From positions 1,848,992 to 1,912,991 of the forward strand of contig CP054183.1 in assembly GCA_015709695.1 (NCBI GenBank): 64,000 bases of DNA. The letters are read 5' to 3'. A model generated the notes under the pieces. That model worked only from the letters and a program-made list of their open reading frames with translations, did no database searches and was not told the DNA's origin. The stretch is from Gammaproteobacteria bacterium (GTDB lineage: Bacteria; Pseudomonadota; Gammaproteobacteria; Steroidobacterales; GCA-2729495). A program made the position numbers and the translations under genes. This document shows positions 34,742 to 44,003 of the stretch, in pieces; position 1 is the first letter of the stretch; every line of letters starts with the position of its first letter.

Positions 34742-35515
34742 ATGACCATGGACAGGCAGATGATCCGCCGGCTTGCTGCATCCACGCTCGCTGCGGTGCT
34801 GCTGGCCGCATTGCCCGGTTGCGCCACGGCCCCCGCCGCAGCGCCGGATGCCGTGTCGGCCGCCAGTGTCCGGCGAGCCCCGGCCACACGCTATCTCGAG
34901 GCGGGCCAGCCCGATCTCCTGCGCTTCCTGCCGCCACCGCCGGCCGCCGACTCGCCGGAGCAGGCCCGGGATCTCGCCGCCGTGCTGGCGAGCCAGGCCG
35001 CGCGCACCCCGGCGGAGGTCGAAGCCGCGCGTCGCGACCAGACCGTCTCGGTCGCGCACTTTGCCGATGTCCTCGGACCCGCATTCACCGCGGAGAACCT
35101 GCCACGAAGCTTCGCGCTGGCCGGCAAGGCCTGCCGCGAAACGAGCTTCGCGGTGGCGGCGGCCAAGCGCCACTGGGATCGCCCGCGGCCGTTCAGGGCC
35201 AGCGCGGAAGTCAGGCCCGTGATCGGCAACGTCAGCGAGGGCTCCTACCCGAGCGGCCACGCGGCCTGCGGCTACCTGTGGGCCATCCTGCTGGCCGACC
35301 TGCTGCCGGCGCAGCACGATGCGCTGTTCGCCAGGGGCATCGCCTATGGCCAGAGCCGGGTGGTCGGCGGCGTGCACTACCCGACCGACCTCGCTGCCGG
35401 CCGCCTGGCAGCCGCCGTGGTCGCCGCGCAGATGTTTGCCAGCGCGACCTTTCGCGCCGACCTCGAGGCAGCAAGAACGGAAATGGCCGCGGCCGGCCTG
35501 GCGCCGACCCCCTGA
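34742..35515 (+). CDS. PAP2 acid phosphatase (class A type), lipoprotein
   Basis: 257 residues from ATG 34742 (second ATG 34748). Lipoprotein signal ending LLAALPGC. All three PAP2 catalytic motifs are present: KRHWDRPRP (KX6RP), SEGSYPSGHAACG (PSGH) and SRVVGGVHYPTDLAAG (SRX5HX3D). These non-specific acid phosphatases act in the periplasm on phosphomonoesters. The last gene of the terC operon; the convergent lipoprotein gene ends 14 bp away. Confidence 0.92.
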   Translation: MTMDRQMIRRLAASTLAAVLLAALPGCATAPAAAPDAVSAASVRRAPATRYLEAGQPDLLRFLPPPPAADSPEQARDLAAVLASQAARTPAEVEAARRDQTVSVAHFADVLGPAFTAENLPRSFALAGKACRETSFAVAAAKRHWDRPRPFRASAEVRPVIGNVSEGSYPSGHAACGYLWAILLADLLPAQHDALFARGIAYGQSRVVGGVHYPTDLAAGRLAAAVVAAQMFASATFRADLEAARTEMAAAGLAPTP

Positions 35516-35528
35516 CCGCGCGCGGGAG

Positions 35529-36299
35529 TTACTGCTGCGGCACCTGGATCCGCGCCAGCGTGGCACCCGCCTGGTCGTTGCGCAGTTCGTACTCGGCCAC
35601 GGAGGTCGTGATCCGCCCCCCGCCCGGTCCGGGCTGTACCCCCGTGATCCGCAGCAGGACGTCGGCGGAAACGTTGGCGTAAGGCCCGATCCGGTCCCGC
35701 ACTCCCTGCGCCTCGGCTGCCGGCACCTTCCAGGTCTGCGCGACCAGGCCGTTGTCGAATCCGACATCCACCTTCTGCCCGAACGCGCTGTAGGTCACCA
35801 GCGAACTCGGTGCCAGCGCCCTGACGGTGAACTCGCCGTAGGTCGGGTCGTAGTCGCTCAGATTCGCGGCCATGGTCACGCGGAGCAGGCCGGCGCCACG
35901 TACCGCAGCCGCAGCCGCCTCCAGCTCGGCCCTCACCGCCGCACGCTGGGCAGCCTTGTCGATCGCCGGCGCGAATCTCACGCGGTTGTCGTCCTCGACC
36001 CAGCGGTCGAGTGGCAGGGGCAGGCCCGCAAGGTCGTAATAGAGGAGCACCATGGTGCTCTCGTCCGGGTTGACGAGCTGGCCACTGCGGCTGGCGAAGG
36101 CACCGCCACCCGTGAGTGCCGCCGGGACTTGCGGCGCCGCTGCAGCAGACGAGCCAGGCGCGCCGGCCGCGGGCGCTGCGCCGGCCGCGGCATCGGCAGC
36201 GGTGGCACCCGGCCCGGGAGCGGCCGCCGGCGGAGCCGGGTTGCCGCATCCGGCCATCGCGCAGGCGAGGATGGCGAGTCCCGAAAGTCTTCGCATCAT
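35529..36299 (-). CDS. Lipoprotein, unknown function (DUF4852-like)
   Basis: 256 residues from ATG 36299. Lipobox MMRRLSGLAILACAMAGCG (cysteine at 18), followed by an alanine/proline linker to about residue 60. The folded region has MVLLYYDLAGLPLPLDRWVE, a long helix EDDNRVRFAPAIDKAAQRAA and a mostly beta C-terminus ending LARIQVPQQ. It resembles DUF4852-type proteins but I am unsure. Eleven bp after the stop of the second lipoprotein gene at 36311, so both are one transcript and may form a complex. Confidence 0.65.
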   Translation of the reverse strand: MMRRLSGLAILACAMAGCGNPAPPAAAPGPGATAADAAAGAAPAAGAPGSSAAAAPQVPAALTGGGAFASRSGQLVNPDESTMVLLYYDLAGLPLPLDRWVEDDNRVRFAPAIDKAAQRAAVRAELEAAAAAVRGAGLLRVTMAANLSDYDPTYGEFTVRALAPSSLVTYSAFGQKVDVGFDNGLVAQTWKVPAAEAQGVRDRIGPYANVSADVLLRITGVQPGPGGGRITTSVAEYELRNDQAGATLARIQVPQQ

Positions 36300-36310
36300 G
36301 GTGACTGACC

Positions 36311-37291
36311 TCACAGGGTGGGCGAGCCGGCGTTCTTCGACGCTTCCTCGACCGCTTTCGAGCGCTTCTGCTGCTCGGCCTGCTCGAGGGCCTGCTCGGT
36401 CGAGGTCACGAGCTGGTAGCCGCCGGCCTGGTCGACCACGCCGACATCCATGGAGCGGGCAAGGCCAGGATTGTCCTGCATGGGAATGACGTGCGCCTCG
36501 ATCACCAGGCCGCAGTCGGGCGAGAGGTTCACGCCGCCGGATGCGCCCGTGCCCACGCAGCTGTTGAACAGCGGCGAGGTCTCGGTGACCGGCCGGCCGC
36601 GCGGGTCGTAGATCCAGCGCATCCAGCGCTGGCCCGGCTGGTCGATGTTCATGCCCGGATTGCCGTACTTCTTGATGAGGGCATCGGCGACGGCGGGCAT
36701 CGCGGGATTCTTGCCCTCGGCGAACCATTCCTCGCGGCCGGCGGCAATGACCTTCTCCGCGCCGGGCAGGCCCATCGTGGTGACCGTCCACTTCGCCTGC
36801 CCCGGCTTGAGGTCGTAGCGCACCGCGTTGCCGCTGCGCGCCATCATGTCGTCCTGCATCTCCTCCATGATCTGCTTGCTGGTCTTCTCCACCCTCGGCT
36901 CGGCCAGGCGCGCCGTGAAGCCCTGGCGCAACGGCGTCCCGTAGGTCTGGATGTTGAAGCCGCCGGTGCCGCCGCTGGTGACGACCATGAGTTCGTTGCT
37001 GCACATCACGACGTTGGCCGCCTCCTCGTAGGTCATGCCCGGCCGGACCCCGACCACGTCGGCGACCGGCGCGCCGGCAGCCGGCGCCGGTGTCTTCACC
37101 TCGGCCGGGCAATCGACGTCGCCCCGCACCTCCTCGGCGACTTCCTCGGCCGTGGCATTGCCGGATGCGGCTGGCCTCGGCGCCGAACCCGTCGCGGCCG
37201 GCCCGGCGCCAGGCGTCGCGTCATTCTTGCCGCCACAGGCGGCGAGCAGGATCATCGATGCGAGAGCGATGAGGACATTCACGGTACGCAT
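36311..37291 (-). CDS. Lipoprotein, unknown function
   Basis: 326 residues from ATG 37291. Lipobox LIALASMILLAACG, then low-complexity linker to about 55. The mature part has GVRPGMTYEEAANVVMCSNE, the phrase of a SmpA/BamE-like fold, and later TSPLFNSCVGTGASGGVNLS and PDCGLVIEAHV. The GMTYEEAANVV phrase fits a small outer-membrane-associated domain of the BLIP/BamE type; this is only a resemblance. A lysine-rich helix ends the protein. First gene of a two-lipoprotein transcript. Confidence 0.65.
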   Translation of the reverse strand: MRTVNVLIALASMILLAACGGKNDATPGAGPAATGSAPRPAASGNATAEEVAEEVRGDVDCPAEVKTPAPAAGAPVADVVGVRPGMTYEEAANVVMCSNELMVVTSGGTGGFNIQTYGTPLRQGFTARLAEPRVEKTSKQIMEEMQDDMMARSGNAVRYDLKPGQAKWTVTTMGLPGAEKVIAAGREEWFAEGKNPAMPAVADALIKKYGNPGMNIDQPGQRWMRWIYDPRGRPVTETSPLFNSCVGTGASGGVNLSPDCGLVIEAHVIPMQDNPGLARSMDVGVVDQAGGYQLVTSTEQALEQAEQQKRSKAVEEASKNAGSPTL

Positions 37292-37412
37292 GCTGTCTAC
37301 CCCCCTGGTTGTCAGCAGTGGCCGCAGGCTGTCCCGGCGGGACGATGCGGCGCAGCATGGCGGCATCTTAATGCAAGGCAGCTCGTCCGGAGCAAGTGCC
37401 CCGGCCAGTCGT

Positions 37413-38102
37413 TCATTCAGGGCCGGCCGGTGCACCCGCTGCCGTGGGGACCGGCAGCAGCGACACATCGTCGAGCCCGTTGCTGTTGTCACCGGCCGGG
37501 TCGCGGTTGATGAACGCAATCGTCATGGTGCTGCCCGCGGCGACCACCGGCATCCGGAACCGTCCCCAGCCCTGCTGGCCGGCAATGGACCGGTCATTGC
37601 GCGCGGTGCCGAGTGACTGGCCATCGACGAATACCTCGATGGTGCTGGAGGTGCCGAACCCGGCAGCGGCCACGTTGCCCACCCAGAACGCCAGCTCGTA
37701 ATTTGCACCCGGTTGCGTCCTGACTGTCTGCTGCACGCCCGCCGGCTGGTTGGTGCCTGGCCCGGTCATGTCCAGCCACTGCTGGCCGCCATGGGCGAGG
37801 AAGCGGATGCCGCTCTGCGCGTAGTCGCCGCTGATGGGCGAGACGATGCCGGTACCGACCACCTCCCAGCCATCGAAGGCCTGGCCGACCGGCACGCTGA
37901 GGTAGCGGCCCCTGGCCACGACGGGCTGCTCGAAGCCCCCGTTCGTGATCAGGTTGCCCGCCTGCCCGGCCTTGCCAAGGGCACCGAGGATATCCGTGAG
38001 CTTCCTGAGACTGTCATCGCCGTGCCCGGCACGCGGCATGGCGAGCGATATGGCCAGGGCGAAGGTCAGGCCCAGGGCGGGAATCCGAGAGTCCAGGCGC
38101 AT
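37413..38102 (-). CDS. DUF642 / choice-of-anchor-C-type secreted protein
   Basis: 229 residues with a signal peptide ending AGHG (about 28). A galactose-binding-like DUF642 module: NLITNGGFEQPVVARGRY, FDGWEVVGTGIVSPISGDYA, GQQWLDMTGPGTNQPAGVQQ, TVRTQPGANYELAFWVGNVA and GLDDVSLLPV at the end. Many relatives carry a PEP-CTERM or other sorting tail; none is present here, so it is probably released. Role unknown, possibly carbohydrate binding. Confidence 0.75.
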   Translation of the reverse strand: MRLDSRIPALGLTFALAISLAMPRAGHGDDSLRKLTDILGALGKAGQAGNLITNGGFEQPVVARGRYLSVPVGQAFDGWEVVGTGIVSPISGDYAQSGIRFLAHGGQQWLDMTGPGTNQPAGVQQTVRTQPGANYELAFWVGNVAAAGFGTSSTIEVFVDGQSLGTARNDRSIAGQQGWGRFRMPVVAAGSTMTIAFINRDPAGDNSNGLDDVSLLPVPTAAGAPAGPE

Positions 38103-38224
38103 GTACCGCTCCCGTTCTTGTTCTTGTGCCGCCGATACTACTCCAGGAACCGGGCACAGGGCAGCAGCTGGACGCCGCCATCGCCGTTCTGCACACTGCG
38201 CCGCCCCGGAGAACGGAGGCGACC

Positions 38225-39466
38225 ATGCCCACCCTGATCAAGCCCCTGCGCGGCCTGCGCCCGGCGGATGGCCGCGCCGCCGACGTCATCGCCCCGCCCT
38301 ACGACGTGCTGAACTCCGCCGAAGCGCGGCTGCGCGCGGCCGGGCGGCCGGCTTCGTTCCTGCATATCTCGAAGCCCGAGATCGACCTGCCGGAGGACAT
38401 CGATGTCCATGACCCGCGGGTCTACGCCAGGGGTGCGGAGAATTTCCACGCCATGGTGGCCAGCGGCGTGCTGGTGCGCGAGCCCTCGCCCCGCTACTAC
38501 GTCTACCGCCTGCGCATGGGTGCGCATGTGCAGACCGGCATCGTCTGCACCGGCAGCGTCGCCGCCTACGATGCCAACCGCATCCGCAAGCATGAGTACA
38601 CCCGGCCGGACAAGGAAGACGACCGGGTGCGACAGATCACGGCGCTCAACGCCCAGACCGGCCCGGTGCTGCTCGCCTACCGCGCCAGTGATACGGTGCG
38701 CGGCATCCTCGCCGAGGTCGCCCGCGGCAGGCCGCTCTGCGAGGCCACGGCCGACGACGGCATCGTGCACACGCTCTGGCGCGTGGACGACGCCGGCACC
38801 GAGCGGCGCCTGACCGGCCTGTTCGATGCCATGGACGCGCTCTACATCGCCGATGGCCACCACCGCTCGGCCGCGGCCTCGCGGGTCGCGGCAGAGCTGC
38901 GCGGCCGCAGCGGGGCTGCAGGCGGCGAGCAGCCCTTCGAATATTTCCTCTGCGTCGCCTTCCCGCACGACGAGATGCAGATCCTCGACTACAACCGCGT
39001 GGTCAGGGATCTCAACGGCCACAGCCCGGAGGCGTTCCTCGCGGCCGTGGCATCACGCTTCGACGTCGAGCCGGCCACCGGCCAGGCGCGTCCGCGCCAG
39101 GCCGGCGAGTTCGGCCTGTTCCTCGCCGGACGCTGGTATCGGCTGCGCATCCGGCCGCAGCATGTGCCGGCGGATCCGGTGGCGAGCCTCGATGTCAGCC
39201 TGTTGCAGGACAACCTGCTGCAGCCCCTGCTCGGCATCCACGACCCGCGGACCGACCGGCGGATCGACTTCGTCGGCGGCATGCGCGGACTGGGCGAACT
39301 CGAGAAGCGCGTGGGCAGTGGCGAGATGGCGGTGGCCTTCGCGCTGTACCCCACCAGCATGGCGGCGCTCATGGCGGTGGCCGACGCCAACCAGGTCATG
39401 CCGCCGAAATCCACCTGGTTCGAGCCGAAGCTGGCCGACGGCCTGGTCTCCCACGTCCTCGATTGA
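38225..39466 (+). CDS. DUF1015 family protein
   Basis: 413 residues, start preceded by GGAGG. Strong family blocks: IKPLRGLRPADGRAADVIAP, APPYDVLNSAEAR, FLHISKPEIDLPED, RIRKHEYTRPDKEDDR, ALYIADGHHRSAAASRVA, DEMQILDYNRVVRDLNG and the C-terminal FALYPTSMAALMAVADANQV with MPPKSTWFEPKL. The DGHHR pattern and the last block resemble an uncharacterised SerC-linked kinase-like family (DUF1015 genes often sit next to serC or serA in other genomes). Neither is present here. Function is unknown. Confidence 0.9.
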   Translation: MPTLIKPLRGLRPADGRAADVIAPPYDVLNSAEARLRAAGRPASFLHISKPEIDLPEDIDVHDPRVYARGAENFHAMVASGVLVREPSPRYYVYRLRMGAHVQTGIVCTGSVAAYDANRIRKHEYTRPDKEDDRVRQITALNAQTGPVLLAYRASDTVRGILAEVARGRPLCEATADDGIVHTLWRVDDAGTERRLTGLFDAMDALYIADGHHRSAAASRVAAELRGRSGAAGGEQPFEYFLCVAFPHDEMQILDYNRVVRDLNGHSPEAFLAAVASRFDVEPATGQARPRQAGEFGLFLAGRWYRLRIRPQHVPADPVASLDVSLLQDNLLQPLLGIHDPRTDRRIDFVGGMRGLGELEKRVGSGEMAVAFALYPTSMAALMAVADANQVMPPKSTWFEPKLADGLVSHVLD

Positions 39467-39468
39467 GC

Positions 39469-39909
39469 TCAGACCGGTCCGTAGACCGGGGTCCAGGCAA
39501 CACGGCGCCGGGCCCGGCGCTCTTCCACGGTCTCCGGGCCGCAGCGCTGCGGCCTGGCGCTGGCCAGGCCGCGCGGCCGTTCACGCAGCGCGTTGACGTG
39601 GATACTGGCGACGGCGCCGCTGCCGGTCATCAGCACCGCGGCGATGCACACGCCGCACTCCCTGCAGATGAGGTAATCGGCCGTGCGCAGGCCGAAGCGA
39701 TAGCGGCGCAGGCGATCGGGATACACGTAGCGGAAGTGCACCGCTCCGGCAGGATCCGCGGTGGCGAGTGCCCCGTGGCCGCGGCAGAAGCCGCACTGGC
39801 AGGCCTGCACCACCCAGGCGCGTGGCGAGCGGCGCGTCTCGAAGGTGAATTCCAGCGCCCCGCAGTGACAGCTCCCGTCGTAGCCACGCAGTGCGGGAGC
39901 GGCGCCCAT
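39469..39909 (-). CDS. GFA/CENP-V-type zinc protein
   Basis: 146 residues. Zinc-binding cysteines typical of glutathione-dependent formaldehyde-activating family: GSCHCGALEF, ACQCGFCRGHG and ICRECGV. The fold is also that of CENP-V. Real activity is unknown for most members. Its stop is 2 bp from that of DUF1015 (convergent) and the start is 6 bp after the upstream membrane protein gene, with which it may be co-transcribed. Confidence 0.88.
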   Translation of the reverse strand: MGAAPALRGYDGSCHCGALEFTFETRRSPRAWVVQACQCGFCRGHGALATADPAGAVHFRYVYPDRLRRYRFGLRTADYLICRECGVCIAAVLMTGSGAVASIHVNALRERPRGLASARPQRCGPETVEERRARRRVAWTPVYGPV

Positions 39910-39915
39910 GGCCCG

Positions 39916-40827
39916 TCAGGGCGCCGTGCCCGCCGGGGCCGGCACCGGGCGATCCACCGCCATCGGCGCCTCGCTGGAGGCCGGCTCGTCGGGTGCGGGC
40001 GCGAGGAATTCCGCATGGGCGTAGCCCGAGGGGATGGCGAACTCGGCCGCCGCCAGGTCGCGCTGGGCCAGTTCCACGACTTCGCGATCCACGCGCTCGC
40101 GCTCTGGCGGCGTGCCGCCGGGTCCGCCCTGGCGTTCCCGCTGGATGATCTGCCTGAGCATCAGGCCGTGCGCCTGCATGCGCTCCACCGCGGCACGCAT
40201 GTCCGGCGCCGCCCAGCCGATGCCGGCATCCTCGCTGACCCGCAGGCGCAACCAGGTTGCCGCCAGGTGCGCCCCGCCAGGCCACGGTGCGGCCCAGAAC
40301 TCATGGCGCTCCTCCCACTGGCGGCTGCCTTCCGGCGCCGCGGCCGCCGGCGGCGTGTGCTCCAGGTAGCGCAGTCGATAGACATAGTGGCGTGTCGCCA
40401 AGCCGTGGACCACCGGGCCGGCCTCATCCAGGTCCTGCAGCAGGCTGACCTCGGCAATCGTCTGCACGGCGGCGTCACCGGGAATCTCGGACACGGGCTC
40501 CATGCCGGTGGTATCCAGCGGTGTCACCATGCTGCGTCCCGGGTCCACCTGGAAGGCGTCGTTGCCGTTGGCGATGATGTAGGAGCCAGCCGGCGCCAGG
40601 CTGTCGCCGCCCTCGCGCACCACCACCTTGCAGTCCGTGCCGGCAGCGAAGACTTCGCGCACCTGGCGGAACGGGCCGGTTGCGGCCTCGATGGCCTCGG
40701 ACTCGCGGAACACCAGGGCGGCGGATGCCGCGGCCATGCCCATCGGCACGAACAGCAGCAGCGCAGCCGCCGCGGCCCGCCAGCCCGGGGGATGCACTCC
40801 TGCTGCCACGCGCGCAATGCGAACCAC
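39916..40827 (-). CDS. Exported or membrane-anchored protein, unknown function
   Basis: 303 residues. Hydrophobic segment at about 18-38 (AAAALLLFVPMGMAAASAAL) may be a signal anchor. The mature part is all soluble: FRQVREVFAAGTDCKVVVRE, then SYIIANGNDAFQVDPGRSM, then QTIAEVSLLQDLDEAG and RLRVSEDAGIGWAAPDMRAA, with a proline-rich acidic end. No family recognised. Upstream of the GFA gene by 6 bp. Confidence 0.6.
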   Translation of the reverse strand: MVRIARVAAGVHPPGWRAAAAALLLFVPMGMAAASAALVFRESEAIEAATGPFRQVREVFAAGTDCKVVVREGGDSLAPAGSYIIANGNDAFQVDPGRSMVTPLDTTGMEPVSEIPGDAAVQTIAEVSLLQDLDEAGPVVHGLATRHYVYRLRYLEHTPPAAAAPEGSRQWEERHEFWAAPWPGGAHLAATWLRLRVSEDAGIGWAAPDMRAAVERMQAHGLMLRQIIQRERQGGPGGTPPERERVDREVVELAQRDLAAAEFAIPSGYAHAEFLAPAPDEPASSEAPMAVDRPVPAPAGTAP

Positions 40828-40934
40828 CGCTGACCCGCTTCCCGGCCCTGGATGGCCGGCCCGTGGCCATTCTCCGCCCTGCGGGCGGGCCCTGACAACG
40901 GCCGGCTGCGGGCAGCCCGGACAGCCTCGGCCCG

Positions 40935-41264
40935 TCAGGCAGCGGTATCGCCGGTTCGCAGTGCGGGCGGCTGCCGGCGCTCGCGGCGGATGAGGCTCAG
41001 GTTGCGCCCGTAGACCAGGAAGCCAAAGGCCTGGCCGAGCGTGAACACCAGGTCGTGCCGGTGCAGGGCGTAGGCCAGCAGGATCACCGAGCCACCGATG
41101 CTCAGGTACCAGAAGCCGAGCGGCACGATGCTGCGCCCCTGCCGTTCACTGACCAGCCACTGCACCACGAAGCGACCGGCGAACAGCGCCTGACCCAGCA
41201 AGCCGACGCTCACCCAGACGGTATCGGTGGTCAGATGGGAAAGCAGGCCATCGATGAGGCTCAT
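40935..41264 (-). CDS. Lipid-A-disaccharide synthase N-terminal-domain membrane protein
   Basis: 109 residues from ATG 41264 (the longer reading to 41297 lies in the glycosyltransferase). Three or four helices; VSVGLLGQALFAGRFVVQWL, SERQGRSIVPLGFWYLSIGG and FTLGQAFGFLVYGRNLSLIR are the LAB_N family blocks. It overlaps the GT2 gene by 4 bp. In related genomes this protein accompanies GT2 and PMT-type glycosyltransferases in lipid A or other lipid-linked sugar modification, which fits here. Confidence 0.88.
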   Translation of the reverse strand: MSLIDGLLSHLTTDTVWVSVGLLGQALFAGRFVVQWLVSERQGRSIVPLGFWYLSIGGSVILLAYALHRHDLVFTLGQAFGFLVYGRNLSLIRRERRQPPALRTGDTAA

Positions 41265-42010
41265 GACGGGGATGACTCCGGTTCCTCGACCTGCCACTCG
41301 GTACGGCGGTTGCGGCGACCGAGCCAGGCCACGCCAAACAGGTCGACGACGCCGACGAACAGGCGGTTGGCCACGCCGTACTTCGACTGCCCGCGCAGCC
41401 GCGGGCGATGATTGACCGGCACGGACAGCACCTGCCCCCCGCCCTGGCGCACCAGCACCGGCAGGAAGCGGTGCATGTGGTCGAAGTACGGCAGGGCCAG
41501 GAATGCGTCGCGGTGCAGGAGCTTCAGCCCGCAGCCGCTGTCCGGGACGCCATCGTGCAGAAGCGCATTGCGCGCGGCATTCGCCACGCGGGACGATGCG
41601 CGCCGCAGCCAGTGGTCACGGCGCCCGGCGCGGCGATCGCCGATCACCAGCTCCACCCTGGCCGGCAGCCCGGGCCCGCGCAGCCGCGCCAGCATCCGCG
41701 GGATGTCGGCGGGATCGTTCTGCCCGTCGCCATCGAGGCTCGCCACCCAGGGGAAGCGCGCCGCGCGCACGCCGGTGACCAGCGCGGTGCTCTGTCCCGC
41801 GCGGCATCGGTGCCGCACGACACGGACCCGGGAACCGAGCTCCGCGCGCGCCTGGTGCATCTCCGCCAGCGTCGCATCGGTGCTGGCATCGTCCACCATC
41901 ACCAGCTCGAAGTCCTCGCCGTCCAGTGCAGCGAAGACTTCGCGGGCCAGCGGCAACACGTTGCCGCCCTCGTTGAAGAACGGGATGACCACCGATATGC
42001 CCGGGCTCAT
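41261..42010 (-). CDS. Family 2 glycosyltransferase (dolichol-phosphate mannose synthase-like)
   Basis: 249 residues. SVVIPFFNEGGNVLPLAREV at the start, VMVDDASTDATLAEM (DDAS nucleotide-sugar site), VASLDGDGQNDPADI (DxD metal site) and GQSKYGVANRLFVG near the end. Lacks the C-terminal membrane helices of ArnC or GtrB, so it is like the soluble DPMS enzymes, making undecaprenyl-phosphate sugar for the neighbouring transferase. Its start overlaps the stop of GT39 (ATGA) and its end overlaps the LAB_N gene: one operon. Confidence 0.92.
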   Translation of the reverse strand: MSPGISVVIPFFNEGGNVLPLAREVFAALDGEDFELVMVDDASTDATLAEMHQARAELGSRVRVVRHRCRAGQSTALVTGVRAARFPWVASLDGDGQNDPADIPRMLARLRGPGLPARVELVIGDRRAGRRDHWLRRASSRVANAARNALLHDGVPDSGCGLKLLHRDAFLALPYFDHMHRFLPVLVRQGGGQVLSVPVNHRPRLRGQSKYGVANRLFVGVVDLFGVAWLGRRNRRTEWQVEEPESSPS

Positions 42011-43620
42011 GTTGCATGCCTCCGCTCGCCCTCCCAGGCCAGGCCGGGACCGCAGCTCCACAGCCGCAGGGTCAGACCGCGGAAAGGCGCGTGATAGAGC
42101 GGCGCCGCACCCGGTCTCGGGGGACTGCCCGGCTGGCGCCGGTCGATCACCAATCCCTCCGGGTGCCGCGCGCACCAGCCCGCTACGCCACCGGCACCCA
42201 CGTTCTGGACCGGAACCGTCAGGCGGGCGAAGAAGCCGAACTCGCCGTTGTAGGCAGAGGTGCTGGCCAGCGGAGCCCCGGCGCTGGCATAGCGTCCGAT
42301 GACGCGGGCCGCAGGCCCGACGTCGTAGCGGGTCGCCAGCGGCGCGGTGACGAAGATCACCAGCAGCAGCGTCAGCACCAGGCTGCCCCCCGCCGCCATC
42401 CAGCGCACGCCAGCCAGCGGCGGCAGGCGGCGCAGCGCCAGGGCCACCGCCACGGCGACAGCGGCCAGGCCACAGACTAGCGCCCAGGGCAGTGATACCG
42501 CCGCCGCGCCGCCGGCACGCAGGATCACAGCAGCGGCCGCAACAATCGGCAGGGCGATCCAGACCAGGGCCGGCACGGCCAGCGGCACGGCTTCTCCATC
42601 CCGGCTGGCTGCAGCCAGCCCGGCGGCTGCCAGCAGCACCACGCCCGGCAGCCAGGGCAGCAGGTAGTGGATCTGCTTGCCGCTGATGGCGCTGAAGCCG
42701 ATGAACACCGGCACCAGCCCGCAAAGCAGGAAGCGCAGGCCGCGGTCACCCTGCTCCAGCAGCCGGCGCACCCCCGACCAGACCCGCGGCCAGATGCACC
42801 AGGGCAGCGCCAGCAGCGGCAGCGCCAGAAAATAGAACCACCACGGGCGCCGGTGCGCGAAACTGTCGGTGACCCGGCCGGCGGTCTGGGTCCAGAGGAT
42901 TTTCTCCCGATACGCGTCGCCGCCGAACAGTGCCGCCGGCACCACCCACAGGCCGGCCAGCAGGATGCCGCCCGCCACGGCCGCTGCCGTGCGCCGGTAC
43001 CAGCGGCGCAGATCGCTGGCGGATGCCAGCCAGAGCGGTGCCAGCAGCGCGGGCGGCAGCAGGTGGAGCAGGATCACGGGTCCCTTCGCCAGGACGCCGA
43101 GGGCGATGGCCAGCCCATACAGCGCATGCCCGCGCCAGCTGCCCGATGCCGCCTGCACCAGCCCGATCAGGCCGAGCAGCACGCAGCTGGCGAGCAGCAT
43201 GTCGAACATCAGCGCCACGGCGAAGATCATCCAGGCCAGCGTGCCGGCCATCATCCAGGTGGCGAGCTGGCGCAGCTGCGGCAGCCGCGGCCAGAGGTGC
43301 GAGGCCAGCACTCCCACCAGCGCGGTGTTCGCTGCGGCGAGGAGCGCGGGGATCAGCCGCGGCCACCATTCGCTGACGCCGAACAGAGCCCAGCCGGCGT
43401 GGATCATCCAGAAGAACAGCGGCGGCTTGTCGGAGTAGGCCTCGGTGTTGAGCACCGGGACCAGGAAATGCCCCTGGGACCACATTTCCCAGGCGACGTT
43501 GATGTAGCGGGTTTCGACCGGTGGTATCAGCGGGCGCAGCAGCAGCGCCAGCGAGGCCGGCAAGGCCAGCACCAGCACCCAGCCCCAGCGGCCGGGCGCG
43601 CCTGCATATGGTGGATCCAT
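42007..43620 (-). CDS. PMT/ArnT-type glycosyltransferase family 39
   Basis: 537 residues, 11-13 helices. LIPPVETRYINVAWEMWSQG with the conserved acidic residue of the first luminal loop, NTEAYSDKPPLFFWMIHAGW (typical YxxKPPLxFW), FLALPLLALPWCIWPRVW and SGKQIHYLLPWLPGVVLLAA. These proteins move a sugar from undecaprenyl phosphate to lipid A or another periplasmic acceptor. It is the first gene of the GT39-GT2-LAB_N operon. The C-terminal part is a soluble periplasmic domain. Confidence 0.93.
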   Translation of the reverse strand: MDPPYAGAPGRWGWVLVLALPASLALLLRPLIPPVETRYINVAWEMWSQGHFLVPVLNTEAYSDKPPLFFWMIHAGWALFGVSEWWPRLIPALLAAANTALVGVLASHLWPRLPQLRQLATWMMAGTLAWMIFAVALMFDMLLASCVLLGLIGLVQAASGSWRGHALYGLAIALGVLAKGPVILLHLLPPALLAPLWLASASDLRRWYRRTAAAVAGGILLAGLWVVPAALFGGDAYREKILWTQTAGRVTDSFAHRRPWWFYFLALPLLALPWCIWPRVWSGVRRLLEQGDRGLRFLLCGLVPVFIGFSAISGKQIHYLLPWLPGVVLLAAAGLAAASRDGEAVPLAVPALVWIALPIVAAAAVILRAGGAAAVSLPWALVCGLAAVAVAVALALRRLPPLAGVRWMAAGGSLVLTLLLVIFVTAPLATRYDVGPAARVIGRYASAGAPLASTSAYNGEFGFFARLTVPVQNVGAGGVAGWCARHPEGLVIDRRQPGSPPRPGAAPLYHAPFRGLTLRLWSCGPGLAWEGERRHAT

Positions 43621-43758
43621 GCGCGTTGGACGTCCCGGCGGGCCCGGATCAGTCGCCGCCGGCCGGCCATGCCTTCACCGGGCCGGCTGGCGCGGTTGTG
43701 CTGCGGTAGCCCCGGCCGCAGAATCCCCGGGGTTCAGGCAAATCACCCTGAGAGGAGA

Positions 43759-43965
43759 ATGACCTTGAGCGTTGCCAAGACGATAGAGATCATCGCCAGC
43801 TCGAAGAAGGGCTTCGACGACGCCATGCGCAATGGCCTGAAGACCGCCGGCAAGACCCTGAAGAACGTCTCCGGCGCCTGGATCCAGGACCAGGACGTGG
43901 TCGTCAGCAGCGGCCGCATCACCGAGTACCGCGTGCGCATGCGCGTCACGTTCGTCCTCGAGTAG
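43759..43965 (+). CDS. Dodecin (flavin-binding)
   Basis: 68 residues with AGGAG 5 bp upstream. SVAKTIEIIASSKKGFDDAM, then NVSGAWIQDQDVVV and ITEYRVRMRVTFVLE match dodecin, a twelve-subunit flavin store. The ITEYRV strand and the central W are typical for stacking flavins. It has its own promoter region (43621-43758). Convergent with the hydroxyacid kinase operon. Confidence 0.93.
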   Translation: MTLSVAKTIEIIASSKKGFDDAMRNGLKTAGKTLKNVSGAWIQDQDVVVSSGRITEYRVRMRVTFVLE

Positions 43966-44003
43966 CGGCGGCCGGTGCCGGCCGGCCGCGCGCCGCCCGC
44001 GGG

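Noticed and set aside
40874-40888. CCGCCC-TGC-GGGCGG hairpin
   Set aside because: Short, no T-run, and such dyads are expected by chance at this GC content.
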